A DNA stretch of 64,000 nt from positions 620,001 through 684,000 of the forward strand of contig NC_085068.1 in NCBI RefSeq assembly GCF_963662255.1, in the 5' to 3' direction. Both the position numbers and the translations under genes were made by a program. The stretch is from Cinclus cinclus (Eukaryota > Chordata > Aves > Passeriformes > Cinclidae). The notes beneath the pieces were generated by a model. The model had not been told where the DNA came from and did no database searches. It saw only the letters and a list, made by a program, of their open reading frames with translations. Of this stretch, positions 7,555 through 21,642 are shown piece after piece. The stretch's first letter is position 1; each line of letters opens with the position of its first letter.

Positions 7555-10500
7555 TTGGGTCACAATGGTTCCTTGCTGCTCTTAACCTCTGTGGTGTCAC
7601 AATGCATTCCAAGCCCTTTTAGGCCACTAGATGTCACAATGAATCATTTGATTCTTGGCCTCCATGGTGTCATAATGGTTCCTTGTTTCTATTGGGCCCC
7701 ATGCTGTCACAATTCATCCCTGGCGCTTTCACGCCCCCTGGTGTCAAATGGGATCCTGGGATTATTAGCCTCCATTGGGTCACAATGGATCCTTGCTTTT
7801 CTTAACCCCTGTGCTGTCACAATGCATCCCATGCCCTATTAGGCCACTTGATGTCACAATGAATTATTTGATTCTTGGCCGCCATGTTGGCATAATAGAT
7901 CCTTGCTTCTATTGGTCCCCGTGCTGTAACAATTCATCCCTGGCCCTTTTAGGCCCATTGGTGTCACAAGGGATCATTAGATTGTTAGCCTGCATTGGGT
8001 CACAATGGTTCCGGGCTTCTCTTAACCTCTGTGGTGTCACAATGCATCCCATGCCCTTTTAGGCCACTTGATGTCACAACGAATCATTTGATTCTTGGCC
8101 TCCATGGTGGCGTAATTGTACGAGGTTTCTATTGGGCCCCATGCTTTCACAATACATCCCTGCCCCTTTTAGGCCCATTGGTGTCACAAGGGATCATTAG
8201 ATTGTTAGCCTGCATTGGGTCACAATGGTTCCTTACTTCTCTTAACCTCTGTGGTGTCACAATGCATTCCAAGCCCTTTTAGGCCACTTGATGTCACAAT
8301 GAATCATTTGATTCTTGGCCTTCATGGTGTCATCATGTTTCCTTGCTTCTATAGGTCCCCATGCTGTCAGTGTTCATCCGTGGTACTTTTGCGCCCCCTG
8401 GTGTCAAAAGGGATTCTTAGATTGTTAGCCTGCATTGGGTCACAATGGTTCCTTGCTTCTCTTAACCTCTGTGGTGTCACATTGCATTCCAAGCCCTTTT
8501 AGGCCACTTGGACTTACAATGAACCATTTGATTCTAGGACTTCATGGTGTCATAATGGTTCCTTGCTTCTATAGGTCCCCATCCTGTCAGAGTTCATCCG
8601 TCGTCCATTTGCGCCCCCTGGTGCCACAAGGGATTCTTAGATTGTTAGCCTGCATTGGGTCACAATGGTTCCTTGCTTCTCTTAACCCCTGTGGTGTCAC
8701 AATGCATCCCATGCCCTTTTAGGCCACTTGATGTCACAATGAATCATTTGATTCTTGGCCTCCACGGTGGCATAATTGTACCAGGTTTTACTTGGGCCCC
8801 ATGCTTTCACAATTCATCCCTGCCCCTTTTAGGCCCATTGGTGTCACAAGGGATCATTAGATTGTTAGCCTGCATTGGGTCACAATGGTTCCTTGCTTCT
8901 CTTAACCCCTGTGGTGTCACAATGCATCCCATGCCCTTTTAGGCCACTTGATGTCACAATGAATCATTTGATTCTTGGCCTTCATGGTGTCATAATGGTT
9001 CCTTGATTCTATTGGGCCCCATGCTGTCACAATTCATCCCTGGCCCTTTTACGCCCCCTGGTGTCAAATGGGATCCTGGGAATATTAGCCTCCATTGGGT
9101 CACAATGGTTCCTTGCTTCTCTTAACTCCAGTGCGGTCACAATGCATTCCAAGACATTTTAGGCCAGTTGATGTCACAATGAATCATTTGATTCTTGGCC
9201 TCCACGGTGGCATAATAGATCCTTGCTTCTATTGGTCCCCGTGCTGTAACAATCCATCCCTGGCCCTTTTTATACCCCCTGGTGCCACAAGGGATCATTA
9301 GATTGTTAGCCTGCATTGGGTCACAATGGTTCCTTGCTTCTCTTAACATCTGTGGTGTCACAATGCATTCCATGCCCTTTTAGGCCACTTGATGTCACAA
9401 TGAATCATTTGATTCTTGGCCTCCATGGTGGCGTAATTGTACGAGGCTTCTATTGGGCCCCATGCTTTCACAATACATCCCTGCCCCTTTTAGGCCCATT
9501 GGTGTCACAAGGGATCAATAGATTGTTAGCCTGCATTGGGTCACAATGTTTCCTTGCTTCTCTTAACCTCTGTGGTGTCACAATGCATCCCATGCCCTTT
9601 TAGGCCACTTGATGTCACAATGAATCATTTGATTCTTGGCCTTCATGGTGTCATAATGGTTCCTTGATTCTATTGGGCCCCATGCTGTCACAATTGATCC
9701 CTGCCTCTTTTACGCCCCCTGGTGTCAAATGGGATCCTGGGATTATTAGCCTCCATTGGGTCACAATGGATCCTTGCTTCTCTTAACCCCTGTGCTGTCC
9801 CAATGCATCCCATGCCCTTTTAGGCCACATGATGTCACAATGAATTATTTGATTCTTGGCCTCCATGGTGGCATAAAAGATCCTTGCTTCTATTGGTCCC
9901 CGTGCTGTAACAATTCATCCCTGGCCCTTTTAGGCCCCCTGGTGTCACAAGGGATCATTAGATTGTTAGCCTGCATTGGGTCACAATGGTTCCGTGCTTC
10001 TCTTAACCTCTGTGGAGTCACAATGCATCCCATGCCCTTTTAGGCCACTTGATGTCACAACGAATCATTTGATTCTTGGCCTCCATGGTGGCGTAATTGT
10101 ACGAGGTTTCTATTGGGCCCCATGCTTTCACAATACATCCCTGCCCCTTTTAGGCCCATTGGTGTCACAAGGGATCATTAGATTGTTAGCCTCCATCGGG
10201 TCACAATGGTTCCTTGCTTCTCTTAACCTCTGTGGTGTCACAATGCATTCCAAGCCCTTTTAGGCCACTTGATGTTACAATGAATCATTTGATTCTTGGC
10301 CTTCATGGTGTCATAATGTTTCCTTGCTTCTATAGGTCCCCATGCTGTCAGTGTTCATCCGTGGTCCTTTTGCGCCCCCTGGTGTCAAAAGGGATTCTTA
10401 GATTGTTAGCCTGCATTGGGTCACAATGGTTCCTTGCTTCTCTTAACCCCTGTGGTGTCACAATGCATCCCATGCCCTTTTAGGCCACTTGATGTCACAA

Positions 10501-11296
10501 TGAATCATTTGATTCTTGACCTCCATGGTGGCATAATTGTACCAGGTTTTACTGGGGCCCCATGCTTTCACAAATCATCCCTGCCCCTTTTAGGCCCATT
10601 GGTGTCACAAGGGATCATTAGATTGTTAGCCTGCATTGGGTCACAATGGTTCCTTGCTTCTCTTAACCTCTGTGGTGTCACAATGCATCCCATGCCCTTT
10701 TAGGCCACTTGATGTCACAATGAATCATTTGATTCTTGGCCTCCATGGTGTCATAATGGTTCCTTGTTTCTATTGGTCCCCATGCTGTCACAATTCATCC
10801 CTGGCCCTTTTATGCCCCCTGGTGTCAAATGGGATCCTGGGATTATTAGCCTCCATTGGGTCACAATGGATCCTTGCTTCTCTTAACCCCTGTGCTGTCA
10901 CAATGCATTCCAAGCCCTTTTAGGCCACTTGGTCTTACAATGAACCATTTGATTCTTGGCCTTCATGGTGTCATAATGGTTCCTTGCTTCTATAGGTCCC
11001 CTTGCTGTCAGAGTTCATCCATGGTCCTTTTGCGCCCCCTGGTGTCAAAAGGGATTCTTAGATTGTTAGCCTGCATTGGGTCACAATGGTTCCTTGCTTC
11101 TCTTAACCCCTGTGGTGTCACAATGCATCCCATGCCCTTTTAGGCCACTTGATGTCACAATGAATCATTTGATTCTTGGCCTCCACCGTGGCATAATAGA
11201 TCCTTGCTTCTATTGGTCCCCGTGCTGTAACAATCCATCCCTGGCCCTTTTTATACCGCCTGGTGCCATAAGGGATCATTAGATTGTTAGCCTGCA
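7555..11296 (+). repeat. 17-monomer higher-order repeat, copy 3
   Basis: Same order and length as copies 1 and 2, with 221-bp monomers at 9095 and 11076. Private changes I noticed are A9156 (C in copy 2) and A9877 (T in copy 2). Confidence 0.95.
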
Positions 11297-13277
11297 TTGG
11301 GTCACAATGGTTCCTTGCTGCTCTTAACCTCTGTGGTGTCACAATGCATTCCAAGCCCTTTTAGGCCACTAGATGTCACAATGAATCATTTGATTCTTGG
11401 CCTCCATGGTGTCATAATGGTTCCTTGTTTCTATTGGGCCCCATGCTGTCACAATTCATCCCTGGCGCTTTCACGCCCCCTGGTGTCAAATGGGATCCTG
11501 GGATTATTAGCCTCCATTGGGTCACAATGGATCCTTGCTTTTCTTAACCCCTGTGCTGTCACAATGCATCCCATGCCCTATTAGGCCACTTGATGTCACA
11601 ATGAATTATTTGATTCTTGGCCGCCATGGTGGCATAATAGATCCTTGCTTCTATTGGTCCCCGTGCTGTAACAATTCATCCCTGGCCCTTTTAGGCCCAT
11701 TGGTGTCACAAGGGATCATTAGATTGTTAGCCTGCATTGGGTCACAATGGTTCCGGGCTTCTCTTAACCTCTGTGGTGTCACAATGCATCCCATGCCCTT
11801 TTAGGCCACTTGATGTCACAACGAATCATTTGATTCTTGGCCTCCATGGTGGCGTAATTGTACGAGGTTTCTATTGGGCCCCATGCTTTCACAATACATC
11901 CCTGCCCCTTTTAGGCCCATTGGTGTCACAAGGGATCATTAGATTGTTAGCCTGCATTGGGTCACAATGGTTCCTTACTTCTCTTAACCTCTGTGGTGTC
12001 ACAATGCATTCCAAGCCCTTTTAGGCCACTTGATGTCACAATGAATCATTTGATTCTTGGCCTTCATGGTGTCATCATGTTTCCTTGCTTCTATAGGTCC
12101 CCATGCTGTCAGTGTTCATCCGTGGTACTTTTGCGCCCCCTGGTGTCAAAAGGGATTCTTAGATTGTTAGCCTGCATTGGGTCACAATGGTTCCTTGCTT
12201 CTCTTAACCTCTGTGGTGTCACATTGCATTCCAAGCCCTTTTAGGCCACTTGGACTTACAATGAACCATTTGATTCTAGGACTTCATGGTGTCATAATGG
12301 TTCCTTTCTTCTATAGGTCCCCATCCTGTCAGAGTTCATCCGTCGTCCTTTTGCGCCCCCTGGTGCCACAAGGGATTCTTAGATTGTTAGCCTGCATTGG
12401 GTCACAATGGTTCCTTGCTTCTCTTAACCCCTGTGGTGTCACAATGCATCCCATGCCCTTTTAGGCCACTTGATGTCACAATGAATCATTTGATTCTTGG
12501 CCTCCACGGTGGCATAATTGTACCAGGTTTTAATTGGGCCCCATGCTTTCACAATTCATCCCTGCCCCTTTTAGGCCCATTGGTGTCACAAGGGATCATT
12601 AGATTGTTAGCCTGCATTGGGTCACAATGGTTCCTTGCTTCTCTTAACCCCTGTGGTGTCACAATGCATCCCATGCCCTTTTAGGCCACTTGATGTCACA
12701 ATGAATCATTTGATTCTTGGCCTTCATGGTGTCATAATGGTTCCTTGATTCTATTGGGCCCCATGCTGTCACAATTCATCCCTGGCCCTTTTACGCCCCC
12801 TGGTGTCAAATGGGATCCTGGGAATATTAGCCTCCATTGGGTCACAATGGTTCCTTGCTTCTCTTAACTCCAGTGCGGTCACAATGCATTCCAAGACCTT
12901 TTAGGCCAGTTGATGTCACAATGAATCATTTGATTCTTGGCCTCCACGGTGGCATAATAGATCCTTGTTTCTATTGGTCCCCGTGTTGTAACAATCCATC
13001 CCTGGCCCTTTTTATACCCCCTGGTGCCACAAGGGATCATTAGATTGTTAGCCTGCATTGGGTCACAATGGTTCCTTGCTTCTCTTAACATCTGTGGTGT
13101 CACAATGCATTCCATGCCCTTTTAGGCCACTTGATGTCACAATGAATCATTTCATTCTAGGCCTTCATGGTGTCATAATGGTTCCTTGCTTCTATAGGTC
13201 CCCATGCTGTCAGAGTTCATCCGTGGTCCTTTTACGCCCCCTGGTGTCAAAAGGGATTCTTAGATTGTTAGCCTGCA

Positions 13278-13497
13278 TTGGGTCACAATGGTTCCTTGCT
13301 TCTCTTAACCCCTGTGGTGTCACAATGCATCCCATGCCCTTTTAGGCCACTTGATGTCACAATGAATTATTTGATTCTTGGCCTCCATGGTGTCATAATG
13401 GTTCCTTGATTCTATTGGGCCCCATGCTGTCACAATTGATCCCTGCCTCTTTTACGCCCCCTGGTGTCAAATGGGATCCTGGGATTATTAGCCTCCA
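13278..13497 (+). repeat. Chimeric monomer (M9b/M10 fusion)
   Basis: The start (ATGGTTCC, AACCCCTGTGG) is M9b-like. The later part (GAATTATTTG, GGTGTCATAATGG, CCTTGATTC) is M10-like. M9b and M10 are separate adjacent monomers at 21863/22083 and 56205/56425. The same fusion is at 19662. Confidence 0.8.
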
Positions 13498-14817
13498 TTG
13501 GGTCACAATGGATCCTTGCTTCTCTTAACCCCTGTGCTGTCACAATGCATCCCATGCCCTTTTAGGCCACATGATGTCACAATGAATTATTTGATTCTTG
13601 GCCTCCATGGTGGCATAATAGATCCTTGCTTCTATTGGTCCCCGTGCTGTAACAATTCATCCCTGGCCCTTTTAGGCCCCCTGGTGTCACAAGGGATCAT
13701 TAGATTGTTAGCCTGCATTGGGTCACAATGGTTCCGTGCTTCTCTTAACCTCTGTGGAGTCACAATGCATCCCATGCCCTTTTAGGCCACTTGATGTCAC
13801 AACGAATCATTTGATTCTTGGCCTCCATGGTGGCGTAATTGTACGAGGTTTCTATTGGGCCCCATGCTTTCACAATACATCCCTGCCCCTTTTAGGCCCA
13901 TTGGTGTCACAAGGGATCATTAGATTGTTAGCCTCCATCGGGTCACAATGGTTCCTTGCTTCTCTTAACCTCTGTGGTGTCACAATGCATTCCAAGCCCT
14001 TTTAGGCCACTTGATGTCACAATGAATCATTTGATTCTTGGCCTTCATGGTGTCATAATGTTTCCTTGCTTCTATAGGTCCCCATGCTGTCAGTGTTCAT
14101 CCGTGGTCCTTTTGCGCCCCCTGGTGTCAAAAGGGATTCTTAGATTGTTAGCCTGCATTGGGTCACAATGGTTCCTTGCTTCTCTTAACCCCTGTGGTGT
14201 CACAACGCATCCCATGCCCTTTTAGGCCACTTGATGTCACAATGAATCATTTGATTCTTGACCTCCATGGTGGCATAATTGTACCAGGTTTTACTGGGGC
14301 CCCATGCTTTCACAAATCATCCCTGCCCCTTTTAGGCCCATTGGTGTCACAAGGGATCATTAGATTGTTAGCCTGCATTGGGTCAGAATGGTTCCTTGCT
14401 TCTCTTAACCTCTGTGGTGTCACAATGCATCCCATGCCCTTTTAGGCCACTTGATGTCACAATGAATCATTTGATTCTTGGCCTCCATGGTGTCATAATG
14501 GTTCCTTGTTTCTATTGGTCCCCATGCTGTCACAATTCATCCCTGGCCCTTTTATGCCCCCTGGTGTCAAATGGGATCCTGGGATTATTAGCCTCCATTG
14601 GGTCACAATGGATCCTTGCTTCTCTTAACTCCAGTGCTGTCACAATGCATTCCAAGCCCTTATAGGCCACTTGGTCTTACAATGAACCATTTGATTCTTG
14701 GCCTTCATGGTGTCATAATGGTTCCTTGCTTCTATAGGTCCCCTTGCTGTCAGAGTTCATCCATGGTCCTTTTGCGCCCCCTGGTGTCAAAAGGGATTCT
14801 TAGATTGTTAGCCTGCA

Positions 14818-15037
14818 TTGGGTCACAATGGTTCCTTGCTTCTCTTAACCCCTGTGGTGTCACAATGCATCCCATGCCCTTTTAGGCCACTTGATGTCAC
14901 AATGAATCATTTGATTCTTGGCCTCCATGGTGGCGTAATTGCACCAGGTTTTACTTGGGCCCCATGCTTTCACAATTCATCCCTGCCCCTTTTAGGCCCA
15001 TTGGTGTCACAAGGGATCATTAGATTGTTAGCCTGCA
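14818..15037 (+). repeat. Extra monomer type M16b
   Basis: Marked by GGCGTAATTGCACCAGG. It is absent from copies 1-3 and from the 54-kb copy, but present before the 221-bp monomer at 14818, 17240, 21202, 23623, 25384, 28246, 30667, 32428, 36830, 38591 and 59947. Its first half matches M17, so it was either gained by duplication or lost by an M16b/M17 fusion. Confidence 0.85.
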
Positions 15038-15258
15038 TTGGGTCACAATGGTTCCTTGCTTCTCTTAACCCCTGTGGTGTCACAATGCATCCCATGCCCT
15101 TTTAGGCCACTTGATGTCACAATGAATCATTTGATTCTTGGCCTCCACCGTGGCATAATAGATCCTTGCTTCTATTGGTCCCCGTGCTGTAACAATCCAT
15201 CCCTGGCCCTTTTTATACCGCCTGGTGCCATAAGGGATCATTAGATTGTTAGCCTGCA

Positions 15259-17680
15259 TTGGGTCACAATGGTTCCTTGCTGCTCTTAACCTCTGTGGTG
15301 TCACAATGCATTCCAAGCCCTTTTAGGCCACTAGATGTCACAATGAATCATTTGATTCTTGGCCTCCATGGTGTCATAATGGTTCCTTGTTTCTATTGGG
15401 CCCCATGCTGTCACAATTCATCCCTGGCGCTTTCACGCCCCCTGGTGTCAAATGGGATCCTGGGATTATTAGCCTCCATTGGGTCACAATGGATCCTTGC
15501 TTTTCTTAACCCCTGTGCTGTCACAATGCATCCCATGCCCTATTAGGCCACTTGATGTCACAATGAATTATTTGATTCTTGGCCGCCATGTTGGCATAAT
15601 AGATCCTTGCTTCTATTGGTCCCCGTGCTGTAACAATTCATCCCTGGCCCTTTTAGGCCCATTGGTGTCACAAGGGATCATTAGATTGTTAGCCTGCATT
15701 GGGTCACAATGGTTCCGGGCTTCTCTTAACCTCTGTGGTGTCACAATGCATCCCATGCCCTTTTAGGCCACTTGATGTCACAACGAATCATTTGATTCTT
15801 GGCCTCCATGGTGGCGTAATTGTACGAGGTTTCTATTGGGCCCCATGCTTTCACAATACATCCCTGCCCCTTTTAGGCCCATTGGTGTCACAAGGGATCA
15901 TTAGATTGTTAGCCTGCATTGGGTCACAATGGTTCCTTACTTCTCTTAACCTCTGTGGTGTCACAATGCATTCCAAGCCCTTTTAGGCCACTTGATGTCA
16001 CAATGAATCATTTGATTCTTGGCCTTCATGGTGTCATAATGTTTCCTTGCTTCTATAGGTCCCCATGCTGTCAGTGTTCATCCGTGGTACTTTTGCGCCC
16101 CCTGGTGTCAAAAGGGATTCTTAGATTGTTAGCCTGCATTGGGTCACAATGGTTCCTTGCTTCTCTTAACCTCTGTGGTGTCACATTGCATTCCAAGCCC
16201 TTTTAGGCCACTTGGACTTACAATGAACCATTTGATTCTAGGACTTCATGGTGTCATAATGGTTCCTTTCTTCTATAGGTCCCCATCCTGTCAGAGTTCA
16301 TCCGTCGTCCTTTTGCGCCCCCTGGTGCCACAAGGGATTCTTAGATTGTTAGCCTGCATTGGGTCACAATGGTTCCTTGCTTCTCTTAACCCCTGTGGTG
16401 TCACAATGCATCCCATGCCCTTTTAGGCCACTTGATGTCACAATGAATCATTTGATTCTTGGCCTCCACGGTGGCATAATTGTACCAGGTTTTACTTGGG
16501 CCCCATGCTTTCACAATTCATCCCTGCCCCTTTTAGGCCCATTGGTGTCACAAGGGATCATTAGATTGTTAGCCTGCATTGGGTCACAATGGTTCCTTGC
16601 TTCTCTTAACCCCTGTGGTGTCACAATGCATCCCATGCCCTTTTAGGCCACTTGATGTCACAATGAATCATTTGATTCTTGGCCTTCATGGTGTCATAAT
16701 GGTTCCTTGATTCTATTGGGCCCCATGCTGTCACAATTCATCCCTGGCCCTTTTACGCCCCCTGGTGTCAAATGGGATCCTGGGAATATTAGCCTCCATT
16801 GGGTCACAATGGTTCCTTGCTTCTCTTAACTCCAGTGCGGTCACAATGCATTCCAAGACCTTTTAGGCCAGTTGATGTCACAATGAATCATTTGATTCTT
16901 GGCCTCCACGGTGGCATAATAGATCCTTGTTTCTATTGGTCCCCGTGTTGTAACAATCCATCCCTGGCCCTTTTTATACCCCCTGGTGCCACAAGGGATC
17001 ATTAGATTGTTAGCCTGCATTGGGTCACAATGGTTCCTTGCTTCTCTTAACATCTGTGGTGTCACAATGCATTCCATGCCCTTTTAGGCCACTTGATGTC
17101 ACAATGAATCATTTCATTCTAGGCCTTCATGGTGTCATAATGGTTCCTTGCTTCTATAGGTCCCCATGCTGTCAGAGTTCATCCGTGGTCCTTTTACGCC
17201 CCCTGGTGTCAAAAGGGATTCTTAGATTGTTAGCCTGCATTGGGTCACAATGGTTCCTTGCTTCTCTTAACCCCTGTGGTGTCACAATGCATCCCATGCC
17301 CTTTTAGGCCACTTGATGTCACAATGAATCATTTGATTCTTGGCCTCCATGGTGGCGTAATTGCACCAGGTTTTACTTGGGCCCCATGCTTTCACAATTC
17401 ATCCCTGCCCCTTTTAGGCCCATTGGTGTCACAAGGGATCATTAGATTGTTAGCCTGCATTGGGTCACAATGGTTCCTTGCTTCTCTTAACCCCTGTGGT
17501 GTCACAATGCATCCCATGCCCTTTTAGGCCACTTGATGTCACAATGAATCATTTGATTCTTGGCCTCCACCGTGGCATAATAGATCCTTGCTTCTATTGG
17601 TCCCCGTGCTGTAACAATCCATCCCTGGCCCTTTTTATACCGCCTGGTGCCATAAGGGATCATTAGATTGTTAGCCTGCA
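15259..17680 (+). repeat. 11-monomer deleted higher-order repeat, copy 5
   Basis: 2422 bp = 11 x 220 + 2. The order is M1-M8, M9a, M16b, M17. Relative to copies 4 and 6 exactly seven monomers (the M9b/M10 fusion to M16, 1540 bp) are missing, with M9a at 17020 joined directly to M16b at 17240. Confidence 0.92.
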
Positions 17681-20600
17681 TTGGGTCACAATGGTTCCTT
17701 GCTGCTCTTAACCTCTGTGGTGTCACAATGCATTCCAAGCCCTTTTAGGCCACTAGATGTCACAATGAATCATTTGATTCTTGGCCTCCATGGTGTCATA
17801 ATGGTTCCTTGTTTCTATTGGGCCCCATGCTGTCACAATTCATCCCTGGCGCTTTCACGCCCCCTGGTGTCAAATGGGATCCTGGGATTATTAGCCTCCA
17901 TTGGGTCACAATGGATCCTTGCTTTTCTTAACCCCTGTGCTGTCACAATGCATCCCATGCCCTATTAGGCCACTTGATGTCACAATGAATTATTTGATTC
18001 TTGGCCGCCATGTTGGCATAATAGATCCTTGCTTCTATTGGTCCCCGTGCTGTAACAATTCATCCCTGGCCCTTTTAGGCCCATTGGTGTCACAAGGGAT
18101 CATTAGATTGTTAGCCTGCATTGGGTCACAATGGTTCCGGGCTTCTCTTAACCTCTGTGGTGTCACAATGCATCCCATGCCCTTTTAGGCCACTTGATGT
18201 CACAACGAATCATTTGATTCTTGGCCTCCATGGTGGCGTAATTGTACGAGGTTTCTATTGGGCCCCATGCTTTCACAATACATCCCTGCCCCTTTTAGGC
18301 CCATTGGTGTCACAAGGGATCATTAGATTGTTAGCCTGCATTGGGTCACAATGGTTCCTTACTTCTCTTAACCTCTGTGGTGTCACAATGCATTCCAAGC
18401 CCTTTTAGGCCACTTGATGTCACAATGAATCATTTGATTCTTGGCCTTCATGGTGTCATAATGTTTCCTTGCTTCTATAGGTCCCCATGCTGTCAGTGTT
18501 CATCCGTGGTCCTTTTGCGCCCCCTGGTGTCAAAAGGGATTCTTAGATTGTTAGCCTGCATTGGGTCACAATGGTTCCTTGCTTCTCTTAACCTCTGTGG
18601 TGTCACATTGCATTCCAAGCCCTTTTAGGCCACTTGGACTTACAATGAACCATTTGATTCTAGGACTTCATGGTGTCATAATGGTTCCTTTCTTCTATAG
18701 GTCCCCATCCTGTCAGAGTTCATCCGTCGTCCTTTTGCGCCCCCTGGTGCCACAAGGGATTCTTAGATTGTTAGCCTGCATTGGGTCACAATGGTTCCTT
18801 GCTTCTCTTAACCCCTGTGGTGTCACAATGCATCCCATGCCCTTTTAGGCCACTTGATGTCACAATGAATCATTTGATTCTTGGCCTCCACGGTGGCATA
18901 ATTGTACCAGGTTTTACTTGGGCCCCATGCTTTCACAATTCATCCCTGCCCCTTTTAGGCCCATTGGTGTCACAAGGGATCATTAGATTGTTAGCCTGCA
19001 TTGGGTCACAATGGTTCCTTGCTTCTCTTAACCCCTGTGGTGTCACAATGCATCCCATGCCCTTTTAGGCCACTTGATGTCACAATGAATCATTTGATTC
19101 TTGGCCTTCATGGTGTCATAATGGTTCCTTGATTCTATTGGGCCCCATGCTGTCACAATTCATCCCTGGCCCTTTTACGCCCCCTGGTGTCAAATGGGAT
19201 CCTGGGAATATTAGCCTCCATTGGGTCACAATGGTTCCTTGCTTCTCTTAACTCCAGTGCGGTCACAATGCATTCCAAGACCTTTTAGGCCAGTTGATGT
19301 CACAATGAATCATTTGATTCTTGGCCTCCACGGTGGCATAATAGATCCTTGTTTCTATTGGTCCCCGTGTTGTAACAATCCATCCCTGGCCCTTTTTATA
19401 CCCCCTGGTGCCACAAGGGATCATTAGATTGTTAGCCTGCATTGGGTCACAATGGTTCCTTGCTTCTCTTAACATCTGTGGTGTCACAATGCATTCCATG
19501 CCCTTTTAGGCCACTTGATGTCACAATGAATCATTTCATTCTAGGCCTTCATGGTGTCATAATGGTTCCTTGCTTCTATAGGTCCCCATGCTGTCAGAGT
19601 TCATCCGTGGTCCTTTTACGCCCCCTGGTGTCAAAAGGGATTCTTAGATTGTTAGCCTGCATTGGGTCACAATGGTTCCTTGCTTCTCTTAACCCCTGTG
19701 GTGTCACAATGCATCCCATGCCCTTTTAGGCCACTTGATGTCACAATGAATTATTTGATTCTTGGCCTCCATGGTGTCATAATGGTTCCTTGATTCTATT
19801 GGGCCCCATGCTGTCACAATTGATCCCTGCCTCTTTTACGCCCCCTGGTGTCAAATGGGATCCTGGGATTATTAGCCTCCATTGGGTCACAATGGATCCT
19901 TGCTTCTCTTAACCCCTGTGCTGTCACAATGCATCCCATGCCCTTTTAGGCCACATGATGTCACAATGAATTATTTGATTCTTGGCCTCCATGGTGGCAT
20001 AATAGATCCTTGCTTCTATTGGTCCCCGTGCTGTAACAATTCATCCCTGGCCCTTTTAGGCCCCCTGGTGTCACAAGGGATCATTAGATTGTTAGCCTGC
20101 ATTGGGTCACAATGGTTCCGTGCTTCTCTTAACCTCTGTGGAGTCACAATGCATCCCATGCCCTTTTAGGCCACTTGATGTCACAACGAATCATTTGATT
20201 CTTGGCCTCCATGGTGGCGTAATTGTACGAGGTTTCTATTGGGCCCCATGCTTTCACAATACATCCCTGCCCCTTTTAGGCCCATTGGTGTCACAAGGGA
20301 TCATTAGATTGTTAGCCTCCATCGGGTCACAATGGTTCCTTGCTTCTCTTAACCTCTGTGGTGTCACAATGCATTCCAAGCCCTTTTAGGCCACTTGATG
20401 TCACAATGAATCATTTGATTCTTGGCCTTCATGGTGTCATAATGTTTCCTTGCTTCTATAGGTCCCCATGCTGTCAGTGTTCATCCGTGGTCCTTTTGCG
20501 CCCCCTGGTGTCAAAAGGGATTCTTCGATTGTTAGCCTGCATTGGGTCACAATGGTTCCTTGCTTCTCTTAACCCCTGTGGTGTCACAATGCATCCCATG

Positions 20601-21642
20601 CCCTTTTAGGCCACTTGATGTCACAATGAATCATTTGATTCTTGACCTCCATGGTGGCATAATTGTACCAGGTTTTACTGGGGCCCCATGCTTTCACAAA
20701 TCATCCCTGCCCCTTTTAGGCCCATTGGTGTCACAAGGGATCATTAGATTGTTAGCCTGCATTGGGTCAGAATGGTTCCTTGCTTCTCTTAACCTCTGTG
20801 GTGTCACAATGCATCCCATGCCCTTTTAGGCCACTTGATGTCACAATGAATCATTTGATTCTTGGCCTCCATGGTGTCATAATGGTTCCTTGTTTCTATT
20901 GGTCCCCATGCTGTCACAATTCATCCCTGGCCCTTTTATGCCCCCTGGTGTCAAATGGGATCCTGGGATTATTAGCCTCCATTGGGTCACAATGGATCCT
21001 TGCTTCTCTTAACTCCAGTGCTGTCACAATGCATTCCAAGCCCTTATAGGCCACTTGGTCTTACAATGAACCATTTGATTCTTGGCCTTCATGGTGTCAT
21101 AATTGTTCCTTGCTTCTATAGGTCCCCTTGCTGTCAGAGTTCATCCATGGTCCTTTTGCGCCCCCTGGTGTCAAAAGGGATTCTTAGATTGTTAGCCTGC
21201 ATTGGGTCACAATGGTTCCTTGCTTCTCTTAACCCCTGTGGTGTCACAATGCATCCCATGCCCTTTTAGGCCACTTGATGTCACAATGAATCATTTGATT
21301 CTTGGCCTCCATGGTGGCGTAATTGCACCAGGTTTTACTTGGGCCCCATGCTTTCACAATTCATCCCTGCCCCTTTTAGGCCCATTGGTGTCACAAGGGA
21401 TCATTAGATTGTTAGCCTGCATTGGGTCACAATGGTTCCTTGCTTCTCTTAACCCCTGTGCTGTCACAATGCATCCCATGCCCTTTTAGGCCACTTGATG
21501 TCACAATGAATCATTTGATTCTTGGCCTCCACGGTGGCATAATAGATCCTTGCTTTTATTGTTCCCCGTGCTGTAACAATCCATCCCTGGCCCTTTTTAT
21601 ACCCCCTGGTGCCACAAGGGATCATTAGATTGTTAGCCTGCA
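17681..21642 (+). repeat. 18-monomer higher-order repeat variant, copy 6
   Basis: 3962 bp with the same monomer order as copy 4, including the M9b/M10 fusion at 19662 and M16b at 21202. The last monomer, at 21422, is a different 221-bp type (GTGCTGTCAC start and CTTTTATTGTTCC in S4), which begins the transition to the next HOR family. Confidence 0.9.

Larger units (their letters stand above)
11297..15258 (+). repeat. 18-monomer higher-order repeat variant, copy 4
   Basis: 3962 bp = 18 x 220 + 2. Compared with copies 1-3, M9 is replaced by an M9a type at 13058, the monomer at 13278 is a fusion of M9b and M10, and an extra monomer (M16b, with GGCGTAATTGCACCAGG) sits at 14818 between M16 and M17. 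M15 at 14378 has GGGTCAGAATGG, shared with copy 6 at 20762. Confidence 0.92.

Noticed and set aside
71..11296. Assembly duplication as the sole explanation of the identical HOR copies
   Set aside because: Not excluded, but copy-specific substitutions (94/3836, 2883/6625, 9156, 9877) argue that the three copies are real. Read depth would decide.
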